Below, in pieces: positions 8,322 to 19,047 of a DNA stretch of 64,000 bases (the first letter of the stretch is position 1; each line of letters begins with the position of its first letter). The stretch is from Chryseobacterium daecheongense (GTDB taxonomy: Bacteria > Bacteroidota > Bacteroidia > Flavobacteriales > Weeksellaceae): assembly GCF_003729955.1 (NCBI RefSeq), contig NZ_RJTX01000001.1, forward strand, positions 186,001 to 250,000. Reading direction: 5' to 3'. A program made the position numbers and the translations under genes. The notes beneath the pieces are model-generated. The model was given only the letters and a program-made list of their open reading frames with translations. It did no database searches and had not been told where the DNA came from.

Positions 8322-9596
8322 ATGCAGGCTCCTAAAAACCGCAATATAAGATGGTGGATGCTGTCTCTCGTCTTTCTCGCCACTACGATCAACTATCTTG
8401 ACCGTCAGGTAATGGGTTTGCTGAAACCTGTGCTGGAAAAAGAATTCAGTTGGGATGAAAAAGATTACAGTTATATCGTAATGGCTTTTACCACAACTTA
8501 TGCCATCGGTTATATGGCAATGGGAAGGTTTATAGACAGGGTAGGAACCAAAATCGGGTATGCCGTTTCCCTTATTGTATGGAGCCTTGCCTCTATAGGA
8601 CATGGTCTTGTTAAAAGTACTATCGGATTTATTATTGCGAGAAGCACGTTGGGGATCAGTGAAGCAGGAAACTTTCCTGCTGCCATCAAATCAGTGGCTG
8701 AATGGTTTCCAAAAAAAGAAAGAGCACTGGCAACCGGGGTTTTCAATTCGGGAGCGACTGTAGGAGCTATTTTAGCACCGCTATTGGTTCCGTTCATTCT
8801 TGGACATTACGGTTGGAGGCAGACTTTTATATGGATCGGTGCTCTAGGTATGGTTTGGATTGTTCTTTGGTGGAAATTCTATGCCGTACCGGAGAAAACA
8901 AAAAATCTCAGCAAAGAAGAACTGCAATACATAAAAAGTGATCAGGCTGAAAAGACGGAAGAGAAAACTAAAATTCCTTTATCAGAATTACTCAAATATA
9001 AAGTAACATGGTCATTTGCCATCGGTAAGATATTAACCGATCCTATCTGGTATTTCTTTATGTTCTGGCTACCGGCTTATTTCTCGGATGTATTCAAAAT
9101 GGATTTAACAAAACCATCCCTTCCATTGATTGTTATTTATAGTGGAACTACAATCGGAAGTATCGGCGGAGGATATCTTTCATCATTTCTGATCAAAAAA
9201 GGCTGGGCAATCGGAAGGGCCAGAAGTATTACAATGTTATTGTTTGCATTGATGGTGGTTCCGGTAATGTTTTCAAAATATGTAGATAATATGTGGATGA
9301 TTACGATTATCATTGCTTTTGCAACAGCCGCACACCAGGGTTGGGGAGCTAATCTTATGACCACAGTTGGAGATCAATTACCTAACAGTTATGTGAGTTC
9401 TGTCATTGGTTTTGGAGGAATGCTTGGTTCAGCAGCAGGAATTATTTTTCCGTTGTTCATCGGGATCGTTTTGGACACATTCAAAAAGGCAGGAAACGTC
9501 AATGGCGGTTACAATATTATTTTCTTTATCGCAGGAATTTCATATGTTGCAGCCTGGGGACTCATATCATTGATTAACAGAAAGAAAACCGTTTAG
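8322..9596 (+). CDS. ExuT-like hexuronate MFS transporter
   Basis: A 424-residue major facilitator protein with about 12 hydrophobic segments. ATTINYLDRQVMGLLKPVLEKEF in the first helix and loop, and ARSTLGISEAGNFPAAIKSVAEWFPKKERA around helices 4-5, are characteristic of the ACS subfamily that contains ExuT and GudP. The predicted role is proton-driven import of glucuronate (or methylglucuronate) across the inner membrane. It starts directly after the kdgA stop codon, which strongly supports hexuronate as substrate. The exact uronate cannot be read from sequence. Confidence 0.88.
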   Translation: MQAPKNRNIRWWMLSLVFLATTINYLDRQVMGLLKPVLEKEFSWDEKDYSYIVMAFTTTYAIGYMAMGRFIDRVGTKIGYAVSLIVWSLASIGHGLVKSTIGFIIARSTLGISEAGNFPAAIKSVAEWFPKKERALATGVFNSGATVGAILAPLLVPFILGHYGWRQTFIWIGALGMVWIVLWWKFYAVPEKTKNLSKEELQYIKSDQAEKTEEKTKIPLSELLKYKVTWSFAIGKILTDPIWYFFMFWLPAYFSDVFKMDLTKPSLPLIVIYSGTTIGSIGGGYLSSFLIKKGWAIGRARSITMLLFALMVVPVMFSKYVDNMWMITIIIAFATAAHQGWGANLMTTVGDQLPNSYVSSVIGFGGMLGSAAGIIFPLFIGIVLDTFKKAGNVNGGYNIIFFIAGISYVAAWGLISLINRKKTV

Positions 9597-9633
9597 TATA
9601 ACAATAATATAGTTTGAAATTTAAAAAGTAAAA

Positions 9634-12117
9634 ATGAAATCCGGGCTTTACATGACCATAGGTCTTCTGATCAGTATATTTTCCTTTGCCCAGAAAGGAG
9701 GAAAGTATAAGCTGTGGTATGATAAACCCGCCAAACAATGGGTGGAAGCTTTACCAATAGGAAACGGAAAAATAGCGGCTATGGTGTATGGAGACCCTTA
9801 TCAGGAAAGACTTCAGCTGAATGAAGGGACATTCTGGTCCGGAGGCCCTTCCCGAAATGATAATCAGGATGCTCCAAAAGTACTGGATTCCATCCGGTAT
9901 TATATATTCAACGGAAACTATAAAAGAGCCCAGATCCTCACGGATAAAGGGCTAACAGCAAAAACAGTTCATGGTTCGGCATTTCAGAATATTGGTGATT
10001 TTACGCTGGATATGAATAATCTTAAGGATGTCAAAAATTATTACAGAAAACTGGACATTGAAAAAGCTATCACAACCACCACATTTACTTCTGATGGCAT
10101 TAATTTTAAAAGAGAGGTTTTTGCCTCAATTCCTGATCATGTAATCATCATTAATTTAAGTTCGGACCACAAAAATGCATTGAATTTTACAGCGAAATTC
10201 AATAGTGAGCTTAAAAAGAACGTCAAAGCCATTGATGCCAATACTTTACAGATGGATGGGATTTCTTCCACATTAGATGGCATTCAGGGGCAGGTGAAAT
10301 TCAATGCGCTGGCAAAGCTCATTGCCAAAGGCGGGAAAACTCGGATCTCAGAGGGCGGAATTTCAGTAAGCAATGCTCATGAGGTCATGATTCTTATTTC
10401 CATAGCAACTAATTTTACAGACTACAAAAATTTAAATACAGACGAAATTGTAAAGGCCAAAAAGTATATTGAAAAAGCGGCGCATAAAAATTTCAAAACT
10501 TTACTTCAAAATCATCTGATTGCTTACCAGAACTATTTCAAAAGAGTAGATCTGGACTTAGGAACTTCCGAAGCTGCAAAAAGTCCTACAGATGTCCGGA
10601 TTAAAAATTTTGCAACGGGTTATGACCCGGAACTCATTTCATTATATTATCAGTTCGGGCGTTATCTCCTGATTTCTTCCTCTCAGCCTGGCGGGCAGCC
10701 TGCGAATTTGCAGGGGATCTGGAACAATTCCAACAAACCGGCCTGGGACAGCAAGTATACGATTAACATTAATACGGAAATGAATTACTGGCCGGCAGAA
10801 AAGACCAATCTTCCTGAAATGCATGAGCCCTTGATTCAGATGATAAAAGATTTGAGTGAAACCGGAAAAGAAACAGCAAAAGTAATGTACAACAGCCGAG
10901 GCTGGGTCGCACATCATAACACCGATATCTGGAGAATAACAGGGGTGGTGGATTTTGCCAATGCCGGAATGTGGCCAATGGGTGGAGCCTGGCTTTCACA
11001 GCATTTGTGGGAAAGATATTTGTACAGTGGGGATAAAAACTATTTGAGAACCATTTATCCTGTTCTGAAATCTGCAGCACAGTTCTATGAAGATTTCCTG
11101 ATTGAAGAACCTACGCATCATTGGTTGGTAGCAAGCCCATCAATGTCTCCCGAAAATATTCCGCAGGGACACCAGGGAAGTGCTCTGGCAGCAGGAAATA
11201 CAATGGATAACCAATTGATGTTCGACCTGTTCACCAAAACAAAAAAGGCGGCACAGATTCTCAATATAGATTCAGATAAAATTCAGGTCTGGAACACTAT
11301 TATTTCAAAATTGCCACCGATGAAAATCGGAAGCTACGGACAATTGCAGGAATGGATGGAAGACCTGGACAATCCGGAGGACGATCACAGACACGTTTCC
11401 CATTTGTACGGATTATTTCCTTCCAACCAGATCAGTCCCTTTACCACACCGGAATTGCTGGACGCTTCGAGAACCGTACTCATTCACCGTGGAGATGTAT
11501 CCACAGGCTGGTCAATGGGCTGGAAAGTCAATCTTTGGGCTAAATTATTAGATGGAAATCACGCTAATAAATTAATCAAAGATCAGTTAACGCTGGTAGA
11601 AAAGGACGGGTGGAATACCAAAGGCGGAACGTATCCAAATCTTTTCGATGCACATCCGCCATTCCAGATTGATGGAAATTTCGGCTGTGCTTCCGGGATT
11701 ACCGAAATGCTTCTGCAGACTCAAAACGGTTTTATCGATATTCTTCCCGCGCTTCCGGAAGAGTGGAAAAGAGGTAGGATTTCCGGACTGAAAACGTATG
11801 GAGGTTTCGAAGTCAGTGTTACCTGGGAAAACAACAAAGCTAAAGAAATCACCATAAAATCCGGATTGGGAGGAAACTGCAGAATAAGGCTTCCGAATGG
11901 AATGCAGCTTTCCGGAAATACAAAACTGAAAAAGGCAGAAGGTAAAAACCCGAATTCTTTATTTGAAATTACGGAAACTCCGAAACCGTTGATTTCTGAC
12001 AAGGCAAAATTGAATCCTGTTGAAATTAAAACCGATCTTATCTATGATTTCCCGACTGAAGCAGGGAAGGTGTACACATTAAGATGGAGTAATAAAAGCT
12101 CTGAAGGAACAATTTAA
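9634..12117 (+). CDS. GH95 glycoside hydrolase (alpha-L-fucosidase or alpha-L-galactosidase)
   Basis: An 827-residue secreted or periplasmic enzyme whose signal peptide ends near SFAQK. Family features: LWYDKPAKQWVEALPIGNG and LQLNEGTFWSGGP at the N-terminus, then the (alpha/alpha)6 barrel. Residues matching the catalytic set of the GH95 prototype AfcA are N378 and N380 (ININTEMNYW), E507 (SPSMSPENI) and an Asp in the QIDGNFG motif near 680. GH95 enzymes invert alpha-1,2-L-fucosyl bonds, but some members in xylan loci remove L-galactose, a cap known on complex cereal xylan. No L-fucose catabolic gene is visible here, which makes L-galactose, or xyloglucan fucose handled elsewhere, both possible. 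Confidence 0.9.
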   Translation: MKSGLYMTIGLLISIFSFAQKGGKYKLWYDKPAKQWVEALPIGNGKIAAMVYGDPYQERLQLNEGTFWSGGPSRNDNQDAPKVLDSIRYYIFNGNYKRAQILTDKGLTAKTVHGSAFQNIGDFTLDMNNLKDVKNYYRKLDIEKAITTTTFTSDGINFKREVFASIPDHVIIINLSSDHKNALNFTAKFNSELKKNVKAIDANTLQMDGISSTLDGIQGQVKFNALAKLIAKGGKTRISEGGISVSNAHEVMILISIATNFTDYKNLNTDEIVKAKKYIEKAAHKNFKTLLQNHLIAYQNYFKRVDLDLGTSEAAKSPTDVRIKNFATGYDPELISLYYQFGRYLLISSSQPGGQPANLQGIWNNSNKPAWDSKYTININTEMNYWPAEKTNLPEMHEPLIQMIKDLSETGKETAKVMYNSRGWVAHHNTDIWRITGVVDFANAGMWPMGGAWLSQHLWERYLYSGDKNYLRTIYPVLKSAAQFYEDFLIEEPTHHWLVASPSMSPENIPQGHQGSALAAGNTMDNQLMFDLFTKTKKAAQILNIDSDKIQVWNTIISKLPPMKIGSYGQLQEWMEDLDNPEDDHRHVSHLYGLFPSNQISPFTTPELLDASRTVLIHRGDVSTGWSMGWKVNLWAKLLDGNHANKLIKDQLTLVEKDGWNTKGGTYPNLFDAHPPFQIDGNFGCASGITEMLLQTQNGFIDILPALPEEWKRGRISGLKTYGGFEVSVTWENNKAKEITIKSGLGGNCRIRLPNGMQLSGNTKLKKAEGKNPNSLFEITETPKPLISDKAKLNPVEIKTDLIYDFPTEAGKVYTLRWSNKSSEGTI

Positions 12118-12156
12118 AATTAAATCTATTACAATAAAAAACTAAAAAATCTATAT

Positions 12157-13875
12157 ATGAAAATGAGTCTAATGAATTCTGTTTTTTTAAGAAATAAAAC
12201 CCATGTTATTGCAGTGGCAGCTTTACTTTCCATCAGTAACATCTCTGCACAGACTTTTTCCGACTTCAGCTACCATGGAAACGACAAAATATATAATGAC
12301 AACCCTCTTAAACCGGGTGAGTTCTATTCCCCGATTTTACAGGGTTGTTATCCCGATCCAAGCATCACCAAAAAAGGCGACAATTATTACTTGGTAAACT
12401 CTTCTTTCTCAATGTTTCCGGGCGTTCCGATTTTCACTTCCAAAGATTTGGTCAATTGGAAGCAGGTTGGGCACGTTCTCGACAGACCTTCTCAGCTTAA
12501 GGTGGAAAAAGGAGGCGTTTCGCAGGGGATTTATGCGCCTGATATCAAATATAACAAGTACAACGACACGTTTTATATGATTACCACGCAGATCGCAGGC
12601 GGAGTCGGGAATATGGTCGTAAAAACCAAAGATCCGGCAAAAGGATGGAGCGAAGTTCAGAAACTGAATTTTGATGGTATTGATCCTGCTATTTTCTTTG
12701 ATGATGATGGAAAAGCTTACATTGTTCATAACGATGCGCCACCAAAAGGAACCGAACAATACAATGGCCACCGCGTTATAAAAATGTGGGATTACGATCT
12801 GGAAAAAGATCAGGTTGTTGCAGGTTCAGACAGAATTATTGTAAACGGTGGAGTCGACCTTTCTCAAAAACCCATTTGGATTGAAGGTCCGCATTTGTAC
12901 AAATACAAAGGGAAATATTACCTGATGTGTGCAGAAGGCGGAACCGGAGGCAATCATAGCGAAGTGATTTTTATGGCAGATTCTCCGAAAGGGCCGTTTG
13001 TTCCCGCTAAAAATAATCCAATTCTTACGCAAAGATATTTTCCGAGAGACCGAAAAGAAAAAGTGGATTGGGCTGGTCACGCAGATTTGGTGGAAGGTCC
13101 GAACGGACAATGGTATGGCGTATTTTTAGCAATTCGTCCGAATGTCAACAATCGTGTTACCAAAGGCCGTGAAACTTTCATTCTTCCTGTAGATTGGAGC
13201 GGAACGTATCCTGTATTCCAAAATGGCCTGGTTCCGATGAAACCAAAATTGAAAATGCCGCAGGGCGTTCAGAATCAAACTGGGCAAAATGGATTTTTTC
13301 CGAACGGAAACTTTACTTATAACGATAAATTAACCGATAAAAATCTCGATTTCCGATGGATTGCGATGCGCGGACCGCGTGAGAATTTCATTACTGCCAC
13401 GAAAAATGGCGTAAAAGTGAATCCTATGGAGACTAATATCAAAGCATTGGCTCCAGTTTCGGCATTATTCCACAGATTGCAGCACGAAGATTTTGAAACG
13501 TCGGTAACGCTTGATTTCAAGCCTAAATCAGAAAAAGAATTGGCCGGGATCACTTGTTACCAAAGCGAAAGATTCAATTACGTTTTTGGAATTACCAAAA
13601 AAGATAAAGATTTCTACATCGTTTTGGAAAGAACAGAAAAAGGCGAATCAAAATTGATAGCAAGCGAAAAAATTTCACTTGCAAAGAGTATCAAATTTCA
13701 GGTTACAGGAGAAAAAGATGAAATCAGTTTCAATTATTCTTTGGACGGCAAAAATTTCAAAAATCTTGGCGGGCCGGTTTCAGGAGATATACTTTCTACT
13801 GATGTAGCGGGAGGTTTTACAGGAAGCCTTATCGGACTGTACAGTACCTCTTCCAATGATATTGTACTGCAATAG
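12157..13875 (+). CDS. GH43 beta-xylosidase/arabinofuranosidase, secreted
   Basis: A 572-residue protein with an N-terminal signal peptide ending ISAQ. The five-bladed propeller spans about residues 45-350 with the three GH43 acids: Asp in GCYPDPS, Asp in GIDPAIFFDDDGK and Glu in IEGPHLYKYKGKYYL. A C-terminal beta-sandwich of the GH43 C2 type follows (from about 385). The motif YYLVNSSFSMFPGVPIFTSKDLVNW is typical of xylan-active GH43s. The protein stops at GLYSTSSNDIVLQ; relatives usually continue with a last strand ending in a DFDWFEY-like segment, so the C-terminus looks slightly short. An alternative ATG lies 6 bp inside the start. Substrate is inferred as xylan side chains or xylo-oligosaccharides. 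Confidence 0.9.
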   Translation: MKMSLMNSVFLRNKTHVIAVAALLSISNISAQTFSDFSYHGNDKIYNDNPLKPGEFYSPILQGCYPDPSITKKGDNYYLVNSSFSMFPGVPIFTSKDLVNWKQVGHVLDRPSQLKVEKGGVSQGIYAPDIKYNKYNDTFYMITTQIAGGVGNMVVKTKDPAKGWSEVQKLNFDGIDPAIFFDDDGKAYIVHNDAPPKGTEQYNGHRVIKMWDYDLEKDQVVAGSDRIIVNGGVDLSQKPIWIEGPHLYKYKGKYYLMCAEGGTGGNHSEVIFMADSPKGPFVPAKNNPILTQRYFPRDRKEKVDWAGHADLVEGPNGQWYGVFLAIRPNVNNRVTKGRETFILPVDWSGTYPVFQNGLVPMKPKLKMPQGVQNQTGQNGFFPNGNFTYNDKLTDKNLDFRWIAMRGPRENFITATKNGVKVNPMETNIKALAPVSALFHRLQHEDFETSVTLDFKPKSEKELAGITCYQSERFNYVFGITKKDKDFYIVLERTEKGESKLIASEKISLAKSIKFQVTGEKDEISFNYSLDGKNFKNLGGPVSGDILSTDVAGGFTGSLIGLYSTSSNDIVLQ

Positions 13876-13960
13876 CAGGACATTAGAAAAGATACTTAGT
13901 GACAAAGATTAAGTGTTTTAAAATGAAAAACTAAGAGTAAAACCAAACACCACATATATT

Positions 13961-15568
13961 TTGAAAATCAAAAAGTCTTATATAGTTTCTTTTTTGGGGT
14001 TTATCGGGCTGAATCTTCTTTCAGCCCAGGTAAACTCTTCCGGAAAACAGAATACAGCATTTACTAACCCCATCATCTGGGCAGATGCACCGGATTTATC
14101 CATTACCAGAAACGGAAATGATTTTTACCTGATTAGTACCACTATGCATCTGATGCCAGGAGCACCGGTAATGCATTCCAGGGATCTGGTACATTGGGAA
14201 ATGTCCGGGTATGTTTTCGATACTTTGAATGACAACTCGAAATATGATTTATTGAAAGGAACCGTTTACGGCAGAGGCCAATGGGCTTCTTCAATCCGCT
14301 ATCATAAAGGGAAATACTACGTTTTGTTTTCTCCGAATGATGAACCTTTCAAATCTTATTTCTATGTGACTGATCATCCCGAAAAAGGAAAATGGAAACT
14401 CATCACCAGAACACGGCATTTTCATGATGCGTCTTTGTTTTTTGATGATGATGACAGGATATATGTTTTCACTTCCAATAAAGTTTTTGAACTGAGTCCT
14501 GATTTTAAGGAAGTTATCGGAAATCCGGATGGAACTGAGGTATTTCAGAAAGATGCTTCGGAAACCGGGCTTCTGGAGGGAAATCAGATCATCAAAAGAA
14601 ACGGGAAATATTATATGATGATGATATCCTGGCCAAGAAACGGAAAACGCCGTCAGGTAGTCTACAGAGCAGATAAAGTGACAGGTCCTTACGAGAAAAA
14701 AGTAATTCTGGAAGATAATTTTTTAGGATTCTCCTATGCAGGTCAGGGCGCTTTGATAGATGATAAAAACGGAAACTGGTATTCTCTTATTTTCCAGGAC
14801 AGAAACGGAGTGGGACGCGTTCCGCTGCTTCTGCCTGTTCAATGGGAAAATGACTGGCCGGTATTGGGAGACAACGGAAAAGTTCCTTTAAAAGGAGAAG
14901 TTCCGCTTCCGCCATTCAAACCCAAAAATCATTTGGTGGAAAGCGATGAGTTCTCTGATAAAACAATGAAAATCCAGTGGCAATGGAATCATAATCCGGT
15001 GAATGAAGCGTGGTCTTTATCTGAAAGAAAAGGTTTTCTGAGACTGAAAACCAGCAGAGTGGTGGACAATCTGTACGCAGCACCCAATACTTTGACCCAG
15101 AGAATGGAAGGTCCAACCTCTTCAGCGGTTGTCGCAATGGATCTAAAAGGAATGAAAGATGGAGATGTAGCGGGTTTCAGTGCCTTCAACGGGGATTCCG
15201 GGATCTTGTCAGTAGTGAAGGAAGGTAATGAAAAATTCATCGTTTTTTCAACCAATGAAGTGAGCCTGGACAATAAAACAAAATCCATTACAGGGGTTAA
15301 AAAAGAAGAAAAAAAACGAGTTCCTCTCAATTCTGATAAAGTTTTTCTGCGTATCGATGCCGATTTTAACCTCGGGAAAGATCTTGCAGACTTTTATTAC
15401 AGTACTGATCAGAAAAACTGGACAGAAATGGCAAAAGACTATAAAATGATCTTTGATTACCGGAGATTCTTTATGGGTTCGAAATTCGCAGTTTTTAATT
15501 ATGCCACTAAAAATACCGGAGGCTTTGTAGATGTAGATTTTTTCAGAGTCAGTGAAGCTGGAAAATAA
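13961..15568 (+). CDS. GH43 xylan-active hydrolase with C-terminal beta-sandwich (TTG start)
   Basis: A 535-residue secreted enzyme. The TTG at 13961 gives a complete signal peptide (MKIKKSYIVSFLGFIGLNLL, then SAQ). The next in-frame ATG lies deep inside the propeller, and the upstream ATG at 13924 is out of frame, so a TTG start is the best reading. The catalytic Asp is in WADAPDLSI. HDASLFFDDDDRIYVF carries the pKa-modulating Asp, and LLEGNQIIKRNGKYYMM the acid Glu. A GH43-type C-terminal domain follows from about 330 to the end, with an apparently intact last strand. TTMHLMPGAPVMHSRDLVHWE resembles beta-xylosidases of this family. It sits 85 bp after the preceding GH43 and is the second of six GH43s in the window. 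Confidence 0.9.
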   Translation: MKIKKSYIVSFLGFIGLNLLSAQVNSSGKQNTAFTNPIIWADAPDLSITRNGNDFYLISTTMHLMPGAPVMHSRDLVHWEMSGYVFDTLNDNSKYDLLKGTVYGRGQWASSIRYHKGKYYVLFSPNDEPFKSYFYVTDHPEKGKWKLITRTRHFHDASLFFDDDDRIYVFTSNKVFELSPDFKEVIGNPDGTEVFQKDASETGLLEGNQIIKRNGKYYMMMISWPRNGKRRQVVYRADKVTGPYEKKVILEDNFLGFSYAGQGALIDDKNGNWYSLIFQDRNGVGRVPLLLPVQWENDWPVLGDNGKVPLKGEVPLPPFKPKNHLVESDEFSDKTMKIQWQWNHNPVNEAWSLSERKGFLRLKTSRVVDNLYAAPNTLTQRMEGPTSSAVVAMDLKGMKDGDVAGFSAFNGDSGILSVVKEGNEKFIVFSTNEVSLDNKTKSITGVKKEEKKRVPLNSDKVFLRIDADFNLGKDLADFYYSTDQKNWTEMAKDYKMIFDYRRFFMGSKFAVFNYATKNTGGFVDVDFFRVSEAGK

Positions 15569-15610
15569 GAATCAAAAGCAGAGAAAAGTCTGCTGTAAAC
15601 AGTTAAGTAA

Positions 15611-15632
15611 AATAATACGCTATTATTTTTTT
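15611..15632 (+). terminator. Weak AT-rich hairpin with T-run
   Basis: AATAATA (15611-15617) and TATTATT (15621-15627) pair around a 3-nt loop, and the right arm runs into a stretch of T. The stem has no G or C, so it could at best give partial termination between the GH43 and the esterase gene. Confidence 0.35.
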
Positions 15633-15646
15633 ATCTGAAATAATAA

Positions 15647-16543
<897 letters not shown>

Positions 16544-16588
16544 ATACGAATTACTTTAAAAACTTAATATCACCATAATCCATAAACA

Positions 16589-19030
16589 ATGAATTTCAGC
16601 AAAATAACCAGTAAAGTATTCATCATCACGGGTGTAATACTAGTAGGAAATACCTATGCACAGTCCTACAGGAAAACAGATTCCGGATTAAGCTTTTCCG
16701 CAGGGAATATAGCTGTTGAAATAAAATTGTATGGTGAAAATACGATTAGGATTATTAAGTATCCAGTTGGCAAATCATTTATCAAAAATAGTTTGTCGGT
16801 CATTAAACAGGAACAGAAAATCAAATTCTCAGTTTCAGAAAAAAATAATGTTATTTCATTAAAAACAAACGACCTGCTACTTTCCATTAATACTAAAAAT
16901 GGAGTGATCACTTATGCATTGCCATCCGGAAAAGAGCTTTTGAAAGAAACTGCAAATGATTTCAAGCCATTCAATGATGCCGGAACACAGACCTATTCTG
17001 TGAGGCAGGATTTTCAGCTTGAAAAAGACGAGCCGATCTACGGTCTGGGAATTCTGCAAAACGGAAAAATGTCCCAGCGGAATACCGATGTAAAAATGAT
17101 TCAGAATAATACCTGGGATTTTGTGCCTTTTTTCCAGTCTGTAAAAGGATATGGCGTTTTTTGGGACAACTATTCACCGACACAATTTACGGATACGCCT
17201 CAGAAAACATCTTTCTCATCTGAAGTGGGAGACGGTATTGATTATTACTTTATCTACGGTAAAAATGCAGATGGAGTAGTTGCCGGGATGCGTGATCTTA
17301 CAGGAACTGTACCCATGCTTCCTTTATGGACATATGGCTTCTGGCAAAGCAAAGAACGTTACAAAAGCCAGGATGAACTGACAGAGGTAGTTAAAAAATA
17401 CCGAGATCTGAAAGTTCCTTTAGACGGAATCATACAGGATTGGCAATACTGGGGAAACAATTATCAGTGGAACGCCATGGACTTCATCAGTCCTGATTTT
17501 CCGAATGCTAAGAAAATGGTACAGGAGATCCATGACATGAACGCTCACCTTTCGGTTTCCATCTGGTCGTCGTTTGGACCAATGACCAAACAGTACCGTG
17601 AAATGGATTCAAAGGGTATGCTTTTTAATATCAGCACGTGGCCTGAATCAGGTCGTGATGTCTGGCCTCCGGATATGAATTATCCTTCCGGTGTCCGTGT
17701 TTATGATGCGTATAATCCTGAAGCCAGAAATATTTATTGGAAATATCTCAACAAAGGCGTTTTCAGTCTAGGTGTAGATTCCTGGTGGATGGACTCAACA
17801 GAACCTGATCATCTCAGCCAGAAAGCAGAAGATCTGGACACTAAAACCTCCCTTGGCTCATTCAGAAAAGTAAGAAACGCTTATCCGTTGATGACGGTAG
17901 GTGGTGTTTATGACCATCAGCGTGAAACCACCAATGATAAAAGGGTTTTTATTTTAACAAGGTCAGCTTTTGCGGGCCAGCAGCGATATGCAGCCAATAC
18001 ATGGTCTGGTGATGTCAATTCTTCCTGGGAATCATTGCGCAATCAGGTACCGGCAGGATTGAATTTCAGTCTTACCGGAAATCCCAATTTCAATTCTGAC
18101 ATCGGAGGTTTCTTTGCTGGTGTGTATAAAAGAAATGGGGGCTCAAATAATCCAATGTTCCAGGAATTGTATGTCCGATGGCTGCAATATGGAACCTTTA
18201 CACCAATGATGCGCTCACATGGAACTGATGTTGCGAGAGAAATTTATCAGTTTGGGAATAAAGGAGACATTGTGTATGATGCGATAGAAAAATTCATCAG
18301 ACTGCGTTACAGTATGTTACCGTATATCTATTCTGTTTCCCATGATGTTTCAAAAAATGGGTCAAGCTTTATGAGAGCCCTTTCCATGGATTTTCTTTCA
18401 GACAAAAAAACATGGGATATCAATAATGAATATCTTTTTGGAAAATCATTTTTGGTGGTACCGATTCTCAATGCTCAATATACCCCTGAAAAGACAGTTA
18501 AAACCGATGAAAATGAAGGCTGGAATAAAACCGACGGCAATAAGGATAATTCGGTTTCCAATATAGATTTTACTCAAAATAAAAGCGTGAAAGTTTACCT
18601 TCCGGAAGGAGCGGATTGGTTTGACTTCTGGACCAATGAAAAATATAATGGAGGGAAGGAAATTCAGAAATTTGTTAATCTTCAGACTATTCCTTTGTAT
18701 GTAAAAGCAGGAAGCATCATTCCGTTGGGACCTGATGTACAATATGCAACTGAAAAAAAATGGGATCATCTTACCATAAAAGTTTATCCGGGAAGCGATA
18801 CTGATTTTATTTTATATGAAGATGAATTCGATAACTATAATTATGAAAAAGGAGCCTATACAGAAATACCTTTTCACTGGAACGAAAAATCAAAAACACT
18901 CACGATAAGTGACCGGAAAGGTAAATACAAAGGAATGATTGAGACCAGGAGTTTTAATCTGATTCTTCCTGATGGTCAGCAGAAAACGATAAATTATTCC
19001 GGGCAAAAAACAGATATTCATTTTAAATAA
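16589..19030 (+). CDS. GH31 alpha-glycosidase (probable alpha-xylosidase)
   Basis: An 813-residue secreted enzyme. An N-terminal beta-sandwich (about 25-230) precedes the barrel. The nucleophile is D402 in SWWMDSTEPDH and the acid/base is D475 in WSGDVNSSWE. The loop DGIIQDWQYWG and the long insert before the nucleophile (YREMDSKGMLFNISTW, then GRDVWPPDMN) resemble alpha-xylosidases more than starch alpha-glucosidases, although I cannot assign the subfamily with certainty. Terminal alpha-xylose decorates some complex xylans and xyloglucan. It lies 45 bp after the CE1 gene and 17 bp before a GH43-CBM6 gene, inside the same operon-like run. Confidence 0.88.
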   Translation: MNFSKITSKVFIITGVILVGNTYAQSYRKTDSGLSFSAGNIAVEIKLYGENTIRIIKYPVGKSFIKNSLSVIKQEQKIKFSVSEKNNVISLKTNDLLLSINTKNGVITYALPSGKELLKETANDFKPFNDAGTQTYSVRQDFQLEKDEPIYGLGILQNGKMSQRNTDVKMIQNNTWDFVPFFQSVKGYGVFWDNYSPTQFTDTPQKTSFSSEVGDGIDYYFIYGKNADGVVAGMRDLTGTVPMLPLWTYGFWQSKERYKSQDELTEVVKKYRDLKVPLDGIIQDWQYWGNNYQWNAMDFISPDFPNAKKMVQEIHDMNAHLSVSIWSSFGPMTKQYREMDSKGMLFNISTWPESGRDVWPPDMNYPSGVRVYDAYNPEARNIYWKYLNKGVFSLGVDSWWMDSTEPDHLSQKAEDLDTKTSLGSFRKVRNAYPLMTVGGVYDHQRETTNDKRVFILTRSAFAGQQRYAANTWSGDVNSSWESLRNQVPAGLNFSLTGNPNFNSDIGGFFAGVYKRNGGSNNPMFQELYVRWLQYGTFTPMMRSHGTDVAREIYQFGNKGDIVYDAIEKFIRLRYSMLPYIYSVSHDVSKNGSSFMRALSMDFLSDKKTWDINNEYLFGKSFLVVPILNAQYTPEKTVKTDENEGWNKTDGNKDNSVSNIDFTQNKSVKVYLPEGADWFDFWTNEKYNGGKEIQKFVNLQTIPLYVKAGSIIPLGPDVQYATEKKWDHLTIKVYPGSDTDFILYEDEFDNYNYEKGAYTEIPFHWNEKSKTLTISDRKGKYKGMIETRSFNLILPDGQQKTINYSGQKTDIHFK

Positions 19031-19047
19031 ACTTAAAATATTGGAGT

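Noticed and set aside
13911..13916. AAGTGT half-site before the TTG-start GH43
   Set aside because: The second half-site is missing at the 7-bp spacing, so it is not counted as an operator.
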